In this document: positions 17,182 to 26,741 of the stretch, one piece after another | Layout: every line of letters begins with the position of its first letter | How positions within the stretch are numbered: the first letter of the stretch is position 1 | DNA from: Paenibacillus sp. CF384 | GTDB lineage: Bacteria; Bacillota; Bacilli; Paenibacillales; Paenibacillaceae | Direction of reading: 5' to 3' | Assembly (NCBI RefSeq): GCF_900106745.1 | Contig: NZ_FNNV01000005.1 | Span: forward strand, 248,001-312,000 | Length of the DNA stretch: 64,000 nucleotides | The notes under the pieces: generated by a model | What the model saw: the letters and a program-made list of their open reading frames with translations, nothing else | The model's database searches: none | What the model was told of the DNA's origin: nothing | Position numbers and translations under genes: made by a program

Positions 17182-18327
17182 TTAACCGGGAAACAATATC
17201 GCAAGCATCAGTTCAATCCGTTTGCCATACGTATGCTCTCGCATCGTCCGGTACATCCCGCGCATGGCGATTGCTTTGCGCTCTTCCTCGTGCGCCAGGT
17301 AATACTGAATTTTATCGATCATCTCTTGCGGCGAAGAGTAGGTGACAATGTCCACATCCGGCGTGTAAAACGACACGAGATCACTGCGAATATCAGTCAG
17401 CTGCAGCGCTGCGCAAGCCGAAATCTCAAAGGTTCGCGGGTTCGGCGAGATCGCGCCGATGCCTGCACTGTTGTTGTTGAACGTTTCATCATCATGGGCA
17501 CGGTGCATGTTAATGACGATTTTGGCGCCGTTGTACATATTCGCCGTTTCATCGGGACCCATCCAGCGACCAAGCTCAATCTTGCTCTTCATCAGTTGAA
17601 AATCTTTCAGCCGCTCCCACCAGATGCCGGAAATATGCGTATCCTTCGTTGCGAGAAATTTCGTCACTTCGTTAAAAAACTCGACGCGCCGCCAGTAAGC
17701 CGAGCCGATGAAGCAGATGTCATGACGCTGCGATCTCAGCGGATTGCGCGGCCTGAAGGATGCCGGATCTGCTCCGAGGGGCAAATAATATACATTCGGA
17801 CAGCCCAGGCGGCGGTAATAGTCCACGCAAACCAGCTCCAGCGTGAACACTTCGTCATAATGAGGCGCTATGCCTGAGGTGATGTCCGTGTAATACGGAT
17901 CATCCGTGAACCAGATGGCGGTACGAATGCCGGCTGCCCGCATGGCATCGGCTTGCGCGACATTGAATTGCAAACCATCGAGGACAATTACAATATCCGG
18001 TCTGATCCGCATCGCGATATCCGCTACAGGCTGCAAGGTGTCCGTAATGGTCAGCTGCGTTACCTGTGCACGAAGTGCGTTCGCGATGGCCTCATCGAGC
18101 GGTGAATACGGAAAGCCTTTCCCTGTCGCGACAAACAGCACATGCGCCTGTCTCACCGGGAAAATCTGGGTTGGTGCCGTACTTTGCAAAACGGACTCGC
18201 ATTGACCGAACCAATGGCCGTGCTGCCAGCCAAACCGGAACCCGTCTACTCTGCCTCGCGCTTCCCCCCGAAGTCCCCGGGCTACTTTACCTTTGCGTAT
18301 TCGGCGTCTTCGTGTTTTGGTTGCCAT
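17182..18327 (-). CDS. CgeB-like glycosyltransferase 1
   Basis: 381 residues from ATG 18327 behind GGGAGGAG. The first ~15 residues are basic (MATKTRRRRIRKGK), followed by RVDGFRFGWQHGHWFG, a version of the tag seen in neighbours. The rest matches the CgeB/Glyco_trans_1_2 (PF13524) type: RTAIWFTDDPYY, HYDEVFT, YYLPLGADP, FIGSAYWRR, MYNGAKIVINMHR, NPRTFEISACAALQL. CgeB acts in maturation of the outermost spore layer of B. subtilis. It is a paralogue of the next gene upstream, 44 bases away. The sugar is unknown. Confidence 0.87.
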   Translation of the reverse strand: MATKTRRRRIRKGKVARGLRGEARGRVDGFRFGWQHGHWFGQCESVLQSTAPTQIFPVRQAHVLFVATGKGFPYSPLDEAIANALRAQVTQLTITDTLQPVADIAMRIRPDIVIVLDGLQFNVAQADAMRAAGIRTAIWFTDDPYYTDITSGIAPHYDEVFTLELVCVDYYRRLGCPNVYYLPLGADPASFRPRNPLRSQRHDICFIGSAYWRRVEFFNEVTKFLATKDTHISGIWWERLKDFQLMKSKIELGRWMGPDETANMYNGAKIVINMHRAHDDETFNNNSAGIGAISPNPRTFEISACAALQLTDIRSDLVSFYTPDVDIVTYSSPQEMIDKIQYYLAHEEERKAIAMRGMYRTMREHTYGKRIELMLAILFPG

Positions 18328-18371
18328 CTCATCCACTCCTCCCTGCCTAAACTTTCTTTTGCTGCGCCGGA

Positions 18372-19466
18372 TTACCACTTCAACACCTCAGCAACCTGCT
18401 GCAAACGCTGAACGAAGGTATGGTCCTTCAATGTTCGATGCAGTCCCCGTAAGGCAACTTGTCTGCGCTGCTCCTCATGATTTAAGTAGTAATCCAGCTT
18501 CATAATGAGCTCATCCGGGGAATGAAAAGTGTCGAGTTCTACGCCAGGCACATAGTAGTTCTGCAAATCTTCACGCACATCGGTCAGCTGCAGCGTCCCG
18601 CATGCCGCTATCTCGTAAGTGCGCGGGTTAATGGATTTCCCGGGTAGGTTCAGCTCGTTTTTATTGTCCTTACCCCGCTCCGTTGTCCGGTGCATATTAA
18701 TGACAATCTTGGCGCCGTTGTAGTAACGGATCGATTCATCGACCGGCAGCCAGCCCATTCTGATGAACTTCTGCAGCTGCTTATAGTTGCGCAGTCGATC
18801 CCACAAGCCGCCTGCTATAAACACTTTGCGGTTCTTCAAGTAGGGAGCTATGGCATCGAAGAGCTCCACGCGATTCCAGAATGCTTGCCCGATAAAACAA
18901 ATATCGCTGCGATGCACCGCCTCCACTTTCATTGGCTTAAACCAATGGGGATCCACCGCCAGCGGCATATAGACAACTTCCGCGCAGCCAAGTCCTCTGT
19001 AGAGCTCTACTGTGCTCAGCTCATGGGTAAGGACAACATCGTAATGAGGCGCGATTTGTACCGTATCTGCGGTTACATAGGGATCATCCGCGAACCAAAT
19101 GGCCGTACGAATGCCCATTGCCCGCACCGCATCGACCTGTTCCAAATGATTGTCCGGGAATACATGCAGTCCGTTGAGCACCAGCATCCAATCCGGCCGG
19201 ATGAACGAAGCTTGCTCCGCCATGAACTTGGCATCTGCCACATGCACCTCGCGTACGGTTTGGCGAAGCGCTTCAATGATGCCTTGGTCGATGGCTTCGA
19301 AGCCCTGCGGAATATACAGCACACAGACATTCCGTTTCGGGAATGCTGCGGCCGGATGCAGTCGCTTGTAGATAAAGTCGCAAGCGCCATCCCGCTGGCC
19401 GTTGCTGTATCCTGCGGCGAATCCTTTTCTTGCTGCTTTGGCGTTCATTTTTCGCTTCGCCTGCAC
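18372..19466 (-). CDS. CgeB-like glycosyltransferase 2
   Basis: 364 residues if started at GTG 19466 (AGGGGTGGAG just upstream); ATG 19448 is the alternative. It begins with basic VQAKRKMNAKAARKGF then AGYSNGQRDG, the shared tag. The CgeB-type core mirrors gene 17182: RTAIWFADDPYV, HYDVVLTHE, YMPLAVDPHWF, FIGQAFWNR, YYNGAKIVINMHR, NPRTYEIAACGTLQL. The pair likely arose by duplication and diverged. It appears to be the first gene of the minus-strand block running down to 10635. Confidence 0.87.
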   Translation of the reverse strand: MQAKRKMNAKAARKGFAAGYSNGQRDGACDFIYKRLHPAAAFPKRNVCVLYIPQGFEAIDQGIIEALRQTVREVHVADAKFMAEQASFIRPDWMLVLNGLHVFPDNHLEQVDAVRAMGIRTAIWFADDPYVTADTVQIAPHYDVVLTHELSTVELYRGLGCAEVVYMPLAVDPHWFKPMKVEAVHRSDICFIGQAFWNRVELFDAIAPYLKNRKVFIAGGLWDRLRNYKQLQKFIRMGWLPVDESIRYYNGAKIVINMHRTTERGKDNKNELNLPGKSINPRTYEIAACGTLQLTDVREDLQNYYVPGVELDTFHSPDELIMKLDYYLNHEEQRRQVALRGLHRTLKDHTFVQRLQQVAEVLKW

Positions 19467-19643
19467 GCGCTCCACCCCTGATTTTCGAGTATTCTGTCTC
19501 CATATATATGCGAATGACAGGCAAGGCTCTTGGTCACTTGTCCGCTTGGCTTGCAAAATTGGCGTTTGACCCCTAAGGCAGATTGTCTTGAAAAAAGTAG
19601 TATATTTCTGGCAATGCAGTCACATATTAAAAGAGGTTACGGC

Positions 19644-19874
19644 ATGAACACGAAGGAGGGCTTGATTATTCATTTCTCAAAGAAAGTGATTGAACCGATT
19701 CCGGAAGAAGAAACATCCATTTGGACATGCAGTAACGAGGGTTGCAGCTGCTGGATGCGAAATGACTTCTCATTCGGCGAATTCCCCAACTGCCCCATCT
19801 GCCACTCCAGCATGACCAGCGATATCAAAAGCCTGCCCGTACTTACCAACGGCACGAAGCGCAGCTTCCAGTAG
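19644..19874 (+). CDS. ydjO: YdjO-family cold-inducible small protein
   Basis: 76 residues starting at ATG 19644 behind AGAGG. The pattern WTCSNEGCSCWMRNDF, then CPICHSSM and KSLPVL near the end, matches the YdjO family (PF14169) of Bacillales, including four cysteines likely to bind zinc. B. subtilis YdjO is described as cold-inducible; its role is not known. Transcription is divergent from the glycosyltransferase block. Confidence 0.8.
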   Translation: MNTKEGLIIHFSKKVIEPIPEEETSIWTCSNEGCSCWMRNDFSFGEFPNCPICHSSMTSDIKSLPVLTNGTKRSFQ

Positions 19875-19961
19875 ATGATTGGTTTGAGGCGACCTCTGTT
19901 CAACTCAGCCTTCATCTCCTGTAAAAGCTGCCGGACCTATGCTACGGGTCGGCAATAGATA

Positions 19962-20026
19962 ATCAACATGAAGAGGCTGACTCTTAATCATCGATGATGA
20001 TTAAAGGTCAGCCTCTTCATGTTGAT
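19962..20026. terminator. Very long hairpin, probable terminator of ydjO
   Basis: 20-base arms ATCAACATGAAGAGGCTGAC (19962-19981) and its exact complement (20007-20026), with an inner TTAATCATC/GATGATTAA stem. Almost 30 base pairs in total. Only GTTT follows, so an intergenic palindrome is an alternative. Confidence 0.65.
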
Positions 20027-20187
20027 GTTTCCGCGGATGCAGGGTGATGCAGCTGCGCCGAAACCCCTGGTCATCTCGCCTTTTCGGGGAGCTGTTAGCG
20101 GATATACCGCTTATTGCTCCAAAACGTGGTCGATTTCTTGCACATAAGAGGATATGCCGCTTACGATGTCGCTCCTGCGCCGAAACC

Positions 20188-20518
20188 CCGCTCTCTCAGC
20201 ATCCGACGCAGCAGGAACAGGGTTAGTTGGTCCGCGCGAGAGTTCAATTCTGGAACTCTCCTCTTCATTCCGGTGTGGTTTCGACGATGAGAGTTCCACT
20301 TCCGCTCTCTCAGCATCCGACGCAGGGGAACGGGGGTAGTTGGTCCGCGCGAGAGTTCAATTCCGGAACTCTCCTCTTCGGTGTGGTTTCGACGCTGAGA
20401 GTTCCAATTCCGCTCTCTCAGCATCCGACGCAGGGGGAACGGGGGTGGTCCGCGCGAGAGTTCAATTCCGGAACTCTCCGCCTCATTTCGGTGTGGTTTT
20501 CTAGTCGCTGACTGCCGC
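20188..20518. repeat. Three tandem ~110-base repeats with GAGAGTTC/GAACTCTC palindromes
   Basis: The same text (starting CCGCTCTCTCAGCATCCGAC) begins at 20188, 20302 and 20410, periods 114 and 108. Each copy has GAGAGTTC-N7-GAACTCTC (20238, 20351, 20456) and a second GAGAGTTCC...GCTCTCTC palindrome (20289, 20397). Steps between palindromes are 51, 62, 46 and 59 bases. It abuts the broken 3' end of the chemotaxis receptor gene. No credible gene lies in 19875-20513. Confidence 0.9.
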
Positions 20519-22145
20519 GATGTGCTCGGTGGCCTCAAGTACTCCCCTTGTTTACCGCTGCTGTTCCTCGCTGGCAGCGGCGATATCGGTATCCTGCCGC
20601 CGCGTAACCTCTCCCGGTTTGTTTAGCGAACTTAATGGAATCGAGCGCTGCTTGCGTGCTCTCCGAGGTGATGGTCTGCATCTCCCCGATCATGCCGGTA
20701 ATCTGCTTCTCCGCCGCGCTGCTGCGCTCGGCTAGCTTACGTACTTCCTCCGCTACAACGGAGAACCCTTTGCCGTTCTCTCCAGTTGTAGCTCTAGCCG
20801 CTTCGATGGCAGCATTCAAGGCGAGCAAGTTGGTTTGCTGCGCAATCTCATCGATTATGCCGATGATTTCTCCGATCTTCGACGATGCTTCCTGCAAGGT
20901 GTTCATTTTGTCGCTGAGTACATCCATACTTGGGATCGAGCGCTGCACGATTCGCTCGCTCTCCTCCGCTACATTTCGCGTATCGCCGCACAGATTAGCC
21001 GCACCTTCCTCACTGATGGCAACGGTATCGATTGCGACCGTTAGCTCTTGCAGCATCTCATTAATCGATTGTGTCGATCTTGCCTGTTCAAAGCTGCGCG
21101 TGGAAATACAGAAACCGATGGTCAGATAAGTCGCAAGCAGCAAGAGCAGCGAGACAAAGAGCGTGCTCTGCAACCGTTCGGAGGTAAATCCGTCTACCCG
21201 CTTATGGAGCAAGTCATCGAGAACTTCCGAAGATGTCTCGTATAGAGAGAATGCTGCCGATATCACTTCATCGCTCAGATCATCTTTACTGCCTGCACCT
21301 ACCGGTACTCGATCCGCCTCGATAAACCGTTCATTCATCCGCTCCAGAAAGGTAAGGAAAGAAGCTACCGATTCCGTTGCAACGGGTCCAATGTCCTCTC
21401 TCAAGCCGGGATTGTAGGCGTAAACCGTCTGCAAATTTTTCTCAATCTCCGACAGATTGCTCCGAATCTGCGTCAAATTGCGATCCAATAGGCGCTTGGT
21501 CGACTGTGTCATTACTCCATCATAAATCGCTCGGTTCGCTATGACAGCGGAAGAGCTGAGCAAATCGATCATATACGGAAGTTTCACTAAGCTTATATCC
21601 ATAATATAGTAAGAATCCAGATCCGGATCCAAGACCAAATTCGAGTGATCCCCCACAAGCGTAATTAGATCCAAATGATCCTGTACCAACACATCATATT
21701 TGTTATACTTGTCATCCACGACACCTGCTTTGGGCAAGGTGCTCTTGAAATCCTGCCAGTCAATCAGCAGCTTCTTCCAACCCGCTTCGGTCCCAAGCTT
21801 CGACCCATATTTGTCTTCAAGCGTTTGCTGCTGCTTCATCGCCATCGTCATCAATTTCTGACTCTCCGTAATCGCTGCCTCACTGCCGATTTCACCCAAT
21901 TGCAGCGAAGTCGTCTGCTCACGCAAGTCCAGCGCAATCCGAAGCATGTTCTTCATGCCTGCATTGTACTGGTTTCCGATTAATTCCTTCTTACCGAATG
22001 CAATGCCGACCTTCTTCTCCGAAATATAGAAGTACATTAATAACGCGATAGGGATGATGAGAACGACGCCGATAATGATAAATTTCTGTGCGTATTTCAA
22101 GCGATTCATCAGTTTAATAGCAGGATCAAAGATAGCTGTAATCAT
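20514..22145 (-). pseudogene. Chemotaxis receptor (MCP) with degraded C-terminus
   Basis: ATG 22145 follows TAAGGAGGAAAC. Residues 1-45 hold TM1, then a ~280-residue sensor domain and TM2 (~335-355). The HAMP and first adaptation helix are very short. The signalling tip [27 protein letters not shown] is intact, then [21 protein letters not shown]. After AKQTGR the frame ends in unrelated sequence at 20535, while remnants of the normal C-terminal helix ([25 protein letters not shown]) appear in other frames. The return helix that completes the signalling coiled coil is therefore lost. It is probably a pseudogene; a truncated protein of 536 residues could still be made. Confidence 0.8.
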
Positions 22146-22330
22146 GGTGTTTCCTCCTTATTAATCGTAGTCATCCCTAGAAGGCACTTCAATAGCATGA
22201 TACATTTTCGACAGAATTCAGCAATTACCTTCTCGATTCGACGCTGTTATGTGTAAATTTCCCATCAGATACATACACTGTCGACCACTTATTGCCGACA
22301 AGCCTCACTTCAATTCGGCGAAAATGAAAA

Positions 22331-22371
22331 GGCCGCCGATTCCCCCCTGCTCAGGAAAGAACCGCCGGCCC
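22331..22371 (-). terminator. Terminator after sugar ABC operon 1
   Basis: GGCCGCCGATTC (22331-22342) pairs imperfectly with GAACCGCCGGCC, followed on the minus strand by TTTTCATTTT. It lies just after the binding-protein gene. Confidence 0.65.
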
Positions 22372-22376
22372 ATCTA

Positions 22377-23945
22377 TTATTTCGATGCTTTCCAGGCATC
22401 GATCTGTGCTTGCATTTCCGCCAAAATCTTATCGAGCCCCGCCTTCTTCAGCTTCTCGTTCATCTTCGTAAGCGTCGTATCCGGATCAGCTATACCCGTT
22501 ACCAGTCCCGCATAGAACTCATCCACAACAGAAGCAGTTTGCGCAAGTTCACTCTTCACGTTGCTCGGATCAAAGGAGAAACCCAGCAGCTTGGAAGGAA
22601 TCGCAGCTGCATTCTTATCTGGACCTGCTGGGAACCACTTCGGCTGTGTCGGGCTTGTGCGGTAGGAGTTGAACATATTGCCATACTCCCAGCCGGAATC
22701 CATCCAGTAGCCGGTGTTGTCGATCTTCTGAATCAGGTCGTCTCCAGCCTTCGTGTAATGTTTGCCTTCGATACCGAAGCTCATCAGATTGAACAGCTGC
22801 GGATCGGAGTAGAGCAGGTTGTAGAACATCATCGCTCTCGCCGGATCCTTGGACGTACGGGAGATCGCCGTCATCGTTGCAATAATGGAGCCCGTGCTCA
22901 TGTAAGGCTTGGAGAACTCGACAGCTGCCACGTTCGCCGCATCTCCGCCGCCGAATTTGGCCGCTTGGTTAGCCGCTGTATCGGGGTTGATAACGGTAAA
23001 GGTGGAGGTCACGTATTTGCCTGCCAATTCGTCGGAGTTCGTATCTTTCAGCGTCGATGCATCCTTACGGATGATACCCTTCTGGAACCATTCATGCATG
23101 AGCTTCAAGAAGCTTGTAAATTCAGGTGTTTCGTACAAATTAACAACCTTCGTGCTGTCATCGTTAATGTAAACCACGCCCGGATTTTTCTGCGAGAAAT
23201 ATTCGATGCCGAGCGCGCTGCCGTAGTTGCCCATAACATCGGTGTCGCCTTTCAAGCTGAACGGGAATTTATCCGGCTCGCCTGCTTTGACCTTCTCGAA
23301 GAACGGCGTCAAATCCTGGAGCGTCTTGAATTGATCGGCTGTGAAGCCATACTTATCTAGGAACGTCTTGTTAATCAGGATGCCCGGTGTTCTTGCCAGT
23401 ACTTGTGTATTTATGATGGCATAAAGCTTGCCTTTCACTTTAGCCGCATCCCATGCTGCCTCAGGCACCTGCTTCAGAATATCCGGTCCGTACTGCGGAA
23501 GCAGATCCGTAATGTCGAGGAACGCGCCTTTATTCACATTTTGCAAATAATCGTTGGTCCAGTTGGAGGTAAAAATCAGATCCGCTTTCTCGCCGGAGGC
23601 GGCAATCGCTTGCATCTTCTGATCGTAGGTGCCCCAATCGACTAGCTGAATGTTCAGCGTCGCATTGATTTTCTCCTGCGTGATCTTGCTCATCTCATCC
23701 TGCACAAGCTTCGCATCCGGGAACACGCTTTGAGGCAAATACCATGTAATTTCGTAGGGGTCGAGCTTGGATGCATCCGTTGCAGTCGTGCTTGCAGCCG
23801 TATTGTCTGCCTTGGTATTGCCTGTATTCGCGGACGTATTGGCAGTATTCTCTGTGTTACTGTTGCCGCAGCCGCTAAGCAGCATGCTAACGGAAAGAAC
23901 CGCTGTCAGTGTTGCCGTAACAAACTTGAACCCTCTTCTTCTCAT
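22377..23945 (-). CDS. Sugar ABC transporter substrate-binding lipoprotein (LplA-like)
   Basis: 522 residues from ATG 23945 behind ACAGGAGGG; longer upstream frames lack a ribosome site. Lipoprotein signal with lipobox LLSGC (~25), then a Thr/Asn/Ala-rich linker. The mature part is a family 1 extracellular solute-binding protein; the C-terminal ~70 residues (GFSFDPSNVKSE ... EMQAQIDAW) match the DUF3502 tail of LplA-type proteins. It delivers an oligosaccharide to the permeases encoded directly upstream (24068, 24974). No ATPase gene is nearby, as is usual for systems sharing an MsmX-type ATPase. Confidence 0.92.
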   Translation of the reverse strand: MRRRGFKFVTATLTAVLSVSMLLSGCGNSNTENTANTSANTGNTKADNTAASTTATDASKLDPYEITWYLPQSVFPDAKLVQDEMSKITQEKINATLNIQLVDWGTYDQKMQAIAASGEKADLIFTSNWTNDYLQNVNKGAFLDITDLLPQYGPDILKQVPEAAWDAAKVKGKLYAIINTQVLARTPGILINKTFLDKYGFTADQFKTLQDLTPFFEKVKAGEPDKFPFSLKGDTDVMGNYGSALGIEYFSQKNPGVVYINDDSTKVVNLYETPEFTSFLKLMHEWFQKGIIRKDASTLKDTNSDELAGKYVTSTFTVINPDTAANQAAKFGGGDAANVAAVEFSKPYMSTGSIIATMTAISRTSKDPARAMMFYNLLYSDPQLFNLMSFGIEGKHYTKAGDDLIQKIDNTGYWMDSGWEYGNMFNSYRTSPTQPKWFPAGPDKNAAAIPSKLLGFSFDPSNVKSELAQTASVVDEFYAGLVTGIADPDTTLTKMNEKLKKAGLDKILAEMQAQIDAWKASK

Positions 23946-24067
23946 TGAAATAACCCTCCTGTGATTACTATTTATTATCATCCGAGAACGGACCGATAAT
24001 CCAGTACAACTTTTCAAACTGCGCCGAGACAAACCAAGCCCAGCCAAGCCTCAATCATTCACCGGCT

Positions 24068-24958
24068 TTATCCCTTAACCGCACCGACCGTTAATCCCTT
24101 AACCAAATATTTCTGGAAGAATGGGAAAGCGAACAGCATCGGGCCTGCAGCCAGAATCGCAATTGCCATGCGGGAAGATTCCGTCGGAATCGCGCTCAGA
24201 TCAACGCTGATGCCGGCTTGCACATTCTTCGTCAGAAATTCGATGTTGGTCATGATGCGGTTGAGGAAGAACTGCAGCGGTATGAGCTTCTCGTTCTGAA
24301 TGTAGAGCATAGCCAGCCACCAATCATTCCAGAATGCCAGCGCGTAGAACAACCCAATTGTCGCGAGAGCCGGCTTCGATAACGGAAGTATGATTCGCAC
24401 GAAAATGCCGGGCTCCGTTGCGCCATCGATTTTTGCAGATTCAATAATTTCGAACGGCAGCCCTTGCATAAATCCCTTCATCAGCATCGCGAACCAAGCA
24501 CTGACGCCATAGGGAAGAATCAACGCCCAGATCGTGTCCTGCAGATGCAGCACATTCGTCATGATCATGTACGAAGGCACCAGTCCCGCATTAAAGAGAA
24601 GCGTGAAGAAGACGAAGAATGTGGTTGCTTTGCTGTACCTGTAATCCTTGCGCGTCATGACGTACGCAATCGAAGCCGTAAGGAGCAGCGCGATTACGGT
24701 TCCGACCACCGTGACGACAATCGTAACGAAATACGATTGCAGCAGAAGCTTCGGATTCTGAAGCAAATAAGAGTAGGCGGTAAACGTAAACCTCTTCGGA
24801 ATGAGCTGGTAACCGTACCTGGCAATATCGGCGTCATAGGAGAGCGAGACCGACACCACGTACAGCAATGGAAAAATAATCAGAATCGACAGCAGGGTCA
24901 GAACCAGTACGATCCCTAGGTTGTTGCCGCCCAGTCTGCCCGCTTTAGCTGCGTGCAT
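24068..24958 (-). CDS. Sugar ABC permease, LplC/YtcP type
   Basis: 296 residues, six predicted membrane helices. The cytoplasmic loop IESAKIDGATEPGIFVRIILPLSKP is the EAA motif that contacts the ATPase. CUT1 family inner subunit; partner of 24974, whose gene ends 15 bases upstream, and of the binding protein downstream. Confidence 0.93.
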   Translation of the reverse strand: MHAAKAGRLGGNNLGIVLVLTLLSILIIFPLLYVVSVSLSYDADIARYGYQLIPKRFTFTAYSYLLQNPKLLLQSYFVTIVVTVVGTVIALLLTASIAYVMTRKDYRYSKATTFFVFFTLLFNAGLVPSYMIMTNVLHLQDTIWALILPYGVSAWFAMLMKGFMQGLPFEIIESAKIDGATEPGIFVRIILPLSKPALATIGLFYALAFWNDWWLAMLYIQNEKLIPLQFFLNRIMTNIEFLTKNVQAGISVDLSAIPTESSRMAIAILAAGPMLFAFPFFQKYLVKGLTVGAVKG

Positions 24959-24973
24959 TTGCGCTCACCTCCA

Positions 24974-25909
24974 TTAGAACAACGCGTTGTCCTTGCTGTA
25001 TTTTCGAACGAGCAGATTCGTTGTCAGCACTAAGATGAGTCCGACAACCGCCTGATACAAGCTTGCTGCAGAGGCCATTCCGAGATCCCCGACGACGCGC
25101 AGCGATCGGTACACGTACGTGTCCATGACGTCTGTCGTTGAGTAGAGCATCCCTGCGTCCCTCGGTATGAAGTAGAACAAGCCGAAGTCGGAGTAGAAAA
25201 TACGTCCGATATTCAACATGGTCAGCATCGTGATGAGCGGTGTAATTAGTGGAATCGAGATGTTGCGAATCTGCTGCAAGCGGGAAGCTCCATCGATCGA
25301 AGCCGCTTCATAATAGCTCGAATCTATCGCGAGCAAGCCGGTGAAGAAAATAATCGCGGTGTAACCGACGTTCTTCCATAAGTAGGTCAGCGTCAGAATG
25401 AGCGGCCAATAGGATGGATTGCCGTACCAATCCACGGCCGTGCCATGGAATTGTTCGACGATTTTATTTATGACGCCGTAAGTTGGATTAAGCAGAATGT
25501 AGGTGACGAACCCGACGACGACCCACGAGAGAAAGTAAGGGAAGAACAGGATCGTTTGAAAAATTTTCACGAGCTTTCTGCCCATTTCTGCCATCAGCAG
25601 TCCAACAATAACGGAGCAGATCGTCCCGACGACGATGAATACTCCGTTCAACAGGAGCGTGTTACGTGTAATCCGCATCGCATCCTGGGAGTTGAAGAAG
25701 AACTTAAAGTTGTTCAAGCCCGACCAGGCGCTGCCCCAAATGCCATCCGCATAATTGATGTCTTTAAATGCGATCACGATGCCAAAGAGCGGCAGGTAAT
25801 AGAAAATAAAGACGACGATGATCGCAGGCAGGCTGATCATGAATAAGCTTCTGCCTTTCGTGAAATGCTTCCATTCCTTCTTGAATACCGATGTGATTCC
25901 TCTGCTCAT
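24974..25909 (-). CDS. Sugar ABC permease, LplB type
   Basis: 311 residues with six predicted membrane helices and the EAA loop YEAASIDGASRLQQIRNISIPLITP. First gene of the three-gene transporter operon; GGAGGAGCAC precedes the ATG. An N-terminal cytoplasmic extension of ~20 residues is typical of LplB proteins. Confidence 0.93.
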   Translation of the reverse strand: MSRGITSVFKKEWKHFTKGRSLFMISLPAIIVVFIFYYLPLFGIVIAFKDINYADGIWGSAWSGLNNFKFFFNSQDAMRITRNTLLLNGVFIVVGTICSVIVGLLMAEMGRKLVKIFQTILFFPYFLSWVVVGFVTYILLNPTYGVINKIVEQFHGTAVDWYGNPSYWPLILTLTYLWKNVGYTAIIFFTGLLAIDSSYYEAASIDGASRLQQIRNISIPLITPLITMLTMLNIGRIFYSDFGLFYFIPRDAGMLYSTTDVMDTYVYRSLRVVGDLGMASAASLYQAVVGLILVLTTNLLVRKYSKDNALF

Positions 25910-26065
25910 GTGCTCCTCCTTTGTGCCGTTTTGCCATTTCGTTGTTTACGATTCTGAGCATACGGCGTATGGGTGCAATGGCGAAACTGCTCATTTTTGC
26001 AGCGCCAAAAAAGCACTGTACGATAGTCAAATCAGCCGAAAATCCACTGTACAAAATCCAAAAAA

Positions 26066-26091
26066 GGCCGCCGATACTGGGATCGGCGGCC
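26066..26091 (-). terminator. Minus-strand terminator upstream of the ABC operon
   Basis: A perfect 10-base stem GGCCGCCGAT/ATCGGCGGCC with a 6-base loop, followed on the minus strand by six T. It stops transcription arriving from the regulator genes, so operon 1 needs its own promoter within ~25910-26060. Confidence 0.85.
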
Positions 26092-26157
26092 TTCAGATTG
26101 TAGAGAAACCAGTGTTTGATCAAAATGGTGGGGCACATTAACTCATCCCCCTTGATG

Positions 26158-26408
26158 GATGCTGAGCGTTCATTCTGACGACTCTCAGCGAGCAAACTAA
26201 CTTAAATACCCCTGCGCTGGATGCTGCGCGTACAGAAACTGAACTCTCAACTCCGAAACCTCGCCGAATTGATGCTGAGAGGTTCATATGATGACTTTCA
26301 GTTAGTTTTTGGACGCTGAGAGGTCGATTTGGCGACTCTCTGCTACTGGTTCGAATGAATGGAGGTTAGTCTGGACGCCGAGCGTTCAATTTGGCGACTC
26401 ACTGCTAC
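26158..26408. repeat. Five degenerate GCTGAG...CTCAGC palindromic units
   Basis: Units with GCTGAGnGTTC...GACTCTCAGC-like arms start near 26161, 26223, 26274, 26315 and 26376; steps are 62, 51, 41 and 61 bases. The unit resembles the one at 20188-20518. No gene lies in 25910-26741; this array and the next element fill most of it. Confidence 0.75.
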
Positions 26409-26420
26409 GGTCACCAAACG

Positions 26421-26606
26421 CTAACGAACCGTGGAGGCCTTATTGGGACGAATTCCACGCCTCCGACAATCTAACGAACCGTAGCGGTCTTATTTGGGGT
26501 GAAAATGCCTCCCAAATACGTAAAAACCTTCAAATAAGACCTCCACGATTCGTTAGAATTATCCCAAAGTGATTTCAGGCCAAATAAGACCTGTACGGTT
26601 CGTTAG
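26421..26606. repeat. Four-unit inverted-repeat element, copy C
   Basis: Units 26421-26445 and 26471-26495 (CTAACGAACCGT...CTTATT) and inverted units 26532-26556 and 26582-26606. Steps 50, 61 and 50 bases, the same plan as 10143-10326, with the same unit but unrelated spacers. Confidence 0.92.
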
Positions 26607-26679
26607 AATTTGCCGCACGCACTCCCGAGGAACTCAGCCAGCAGCCCCTTGAGACTTTCTTGCGCGGGAACAAAAAAAA

Positions 26680-26704
26680 GCCACCGAATACTGAAATCGG
26701 CGGC
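26680..26704 (-). terminator. Terminator after the AraC-type regulator
   Basis: GCCACCGA (26680-26687) pairs with TCGGCGGC (26697-26704) with one mismatch, followed on the minus strand by eight T. It lies 37 bases after the regulator's stop codon. Confidence 0.82.
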
Positions 26705-26741
26705 CTTTCTATATTTGTGACGCAAGTGTTCCGACTCACGC

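Noticed and set aside
20161..20538. 125-codon minus-strand frame through the 110-base repeats
   Set aside because: Composed only of repeat units and MCP debris, without a ribosome site.
8151..26606. CRISPR array as an explanation for the regularly spaced units
   Set aside because: Only four units, two of them inverted, fixed ~25 bp spacers and no cas genes.
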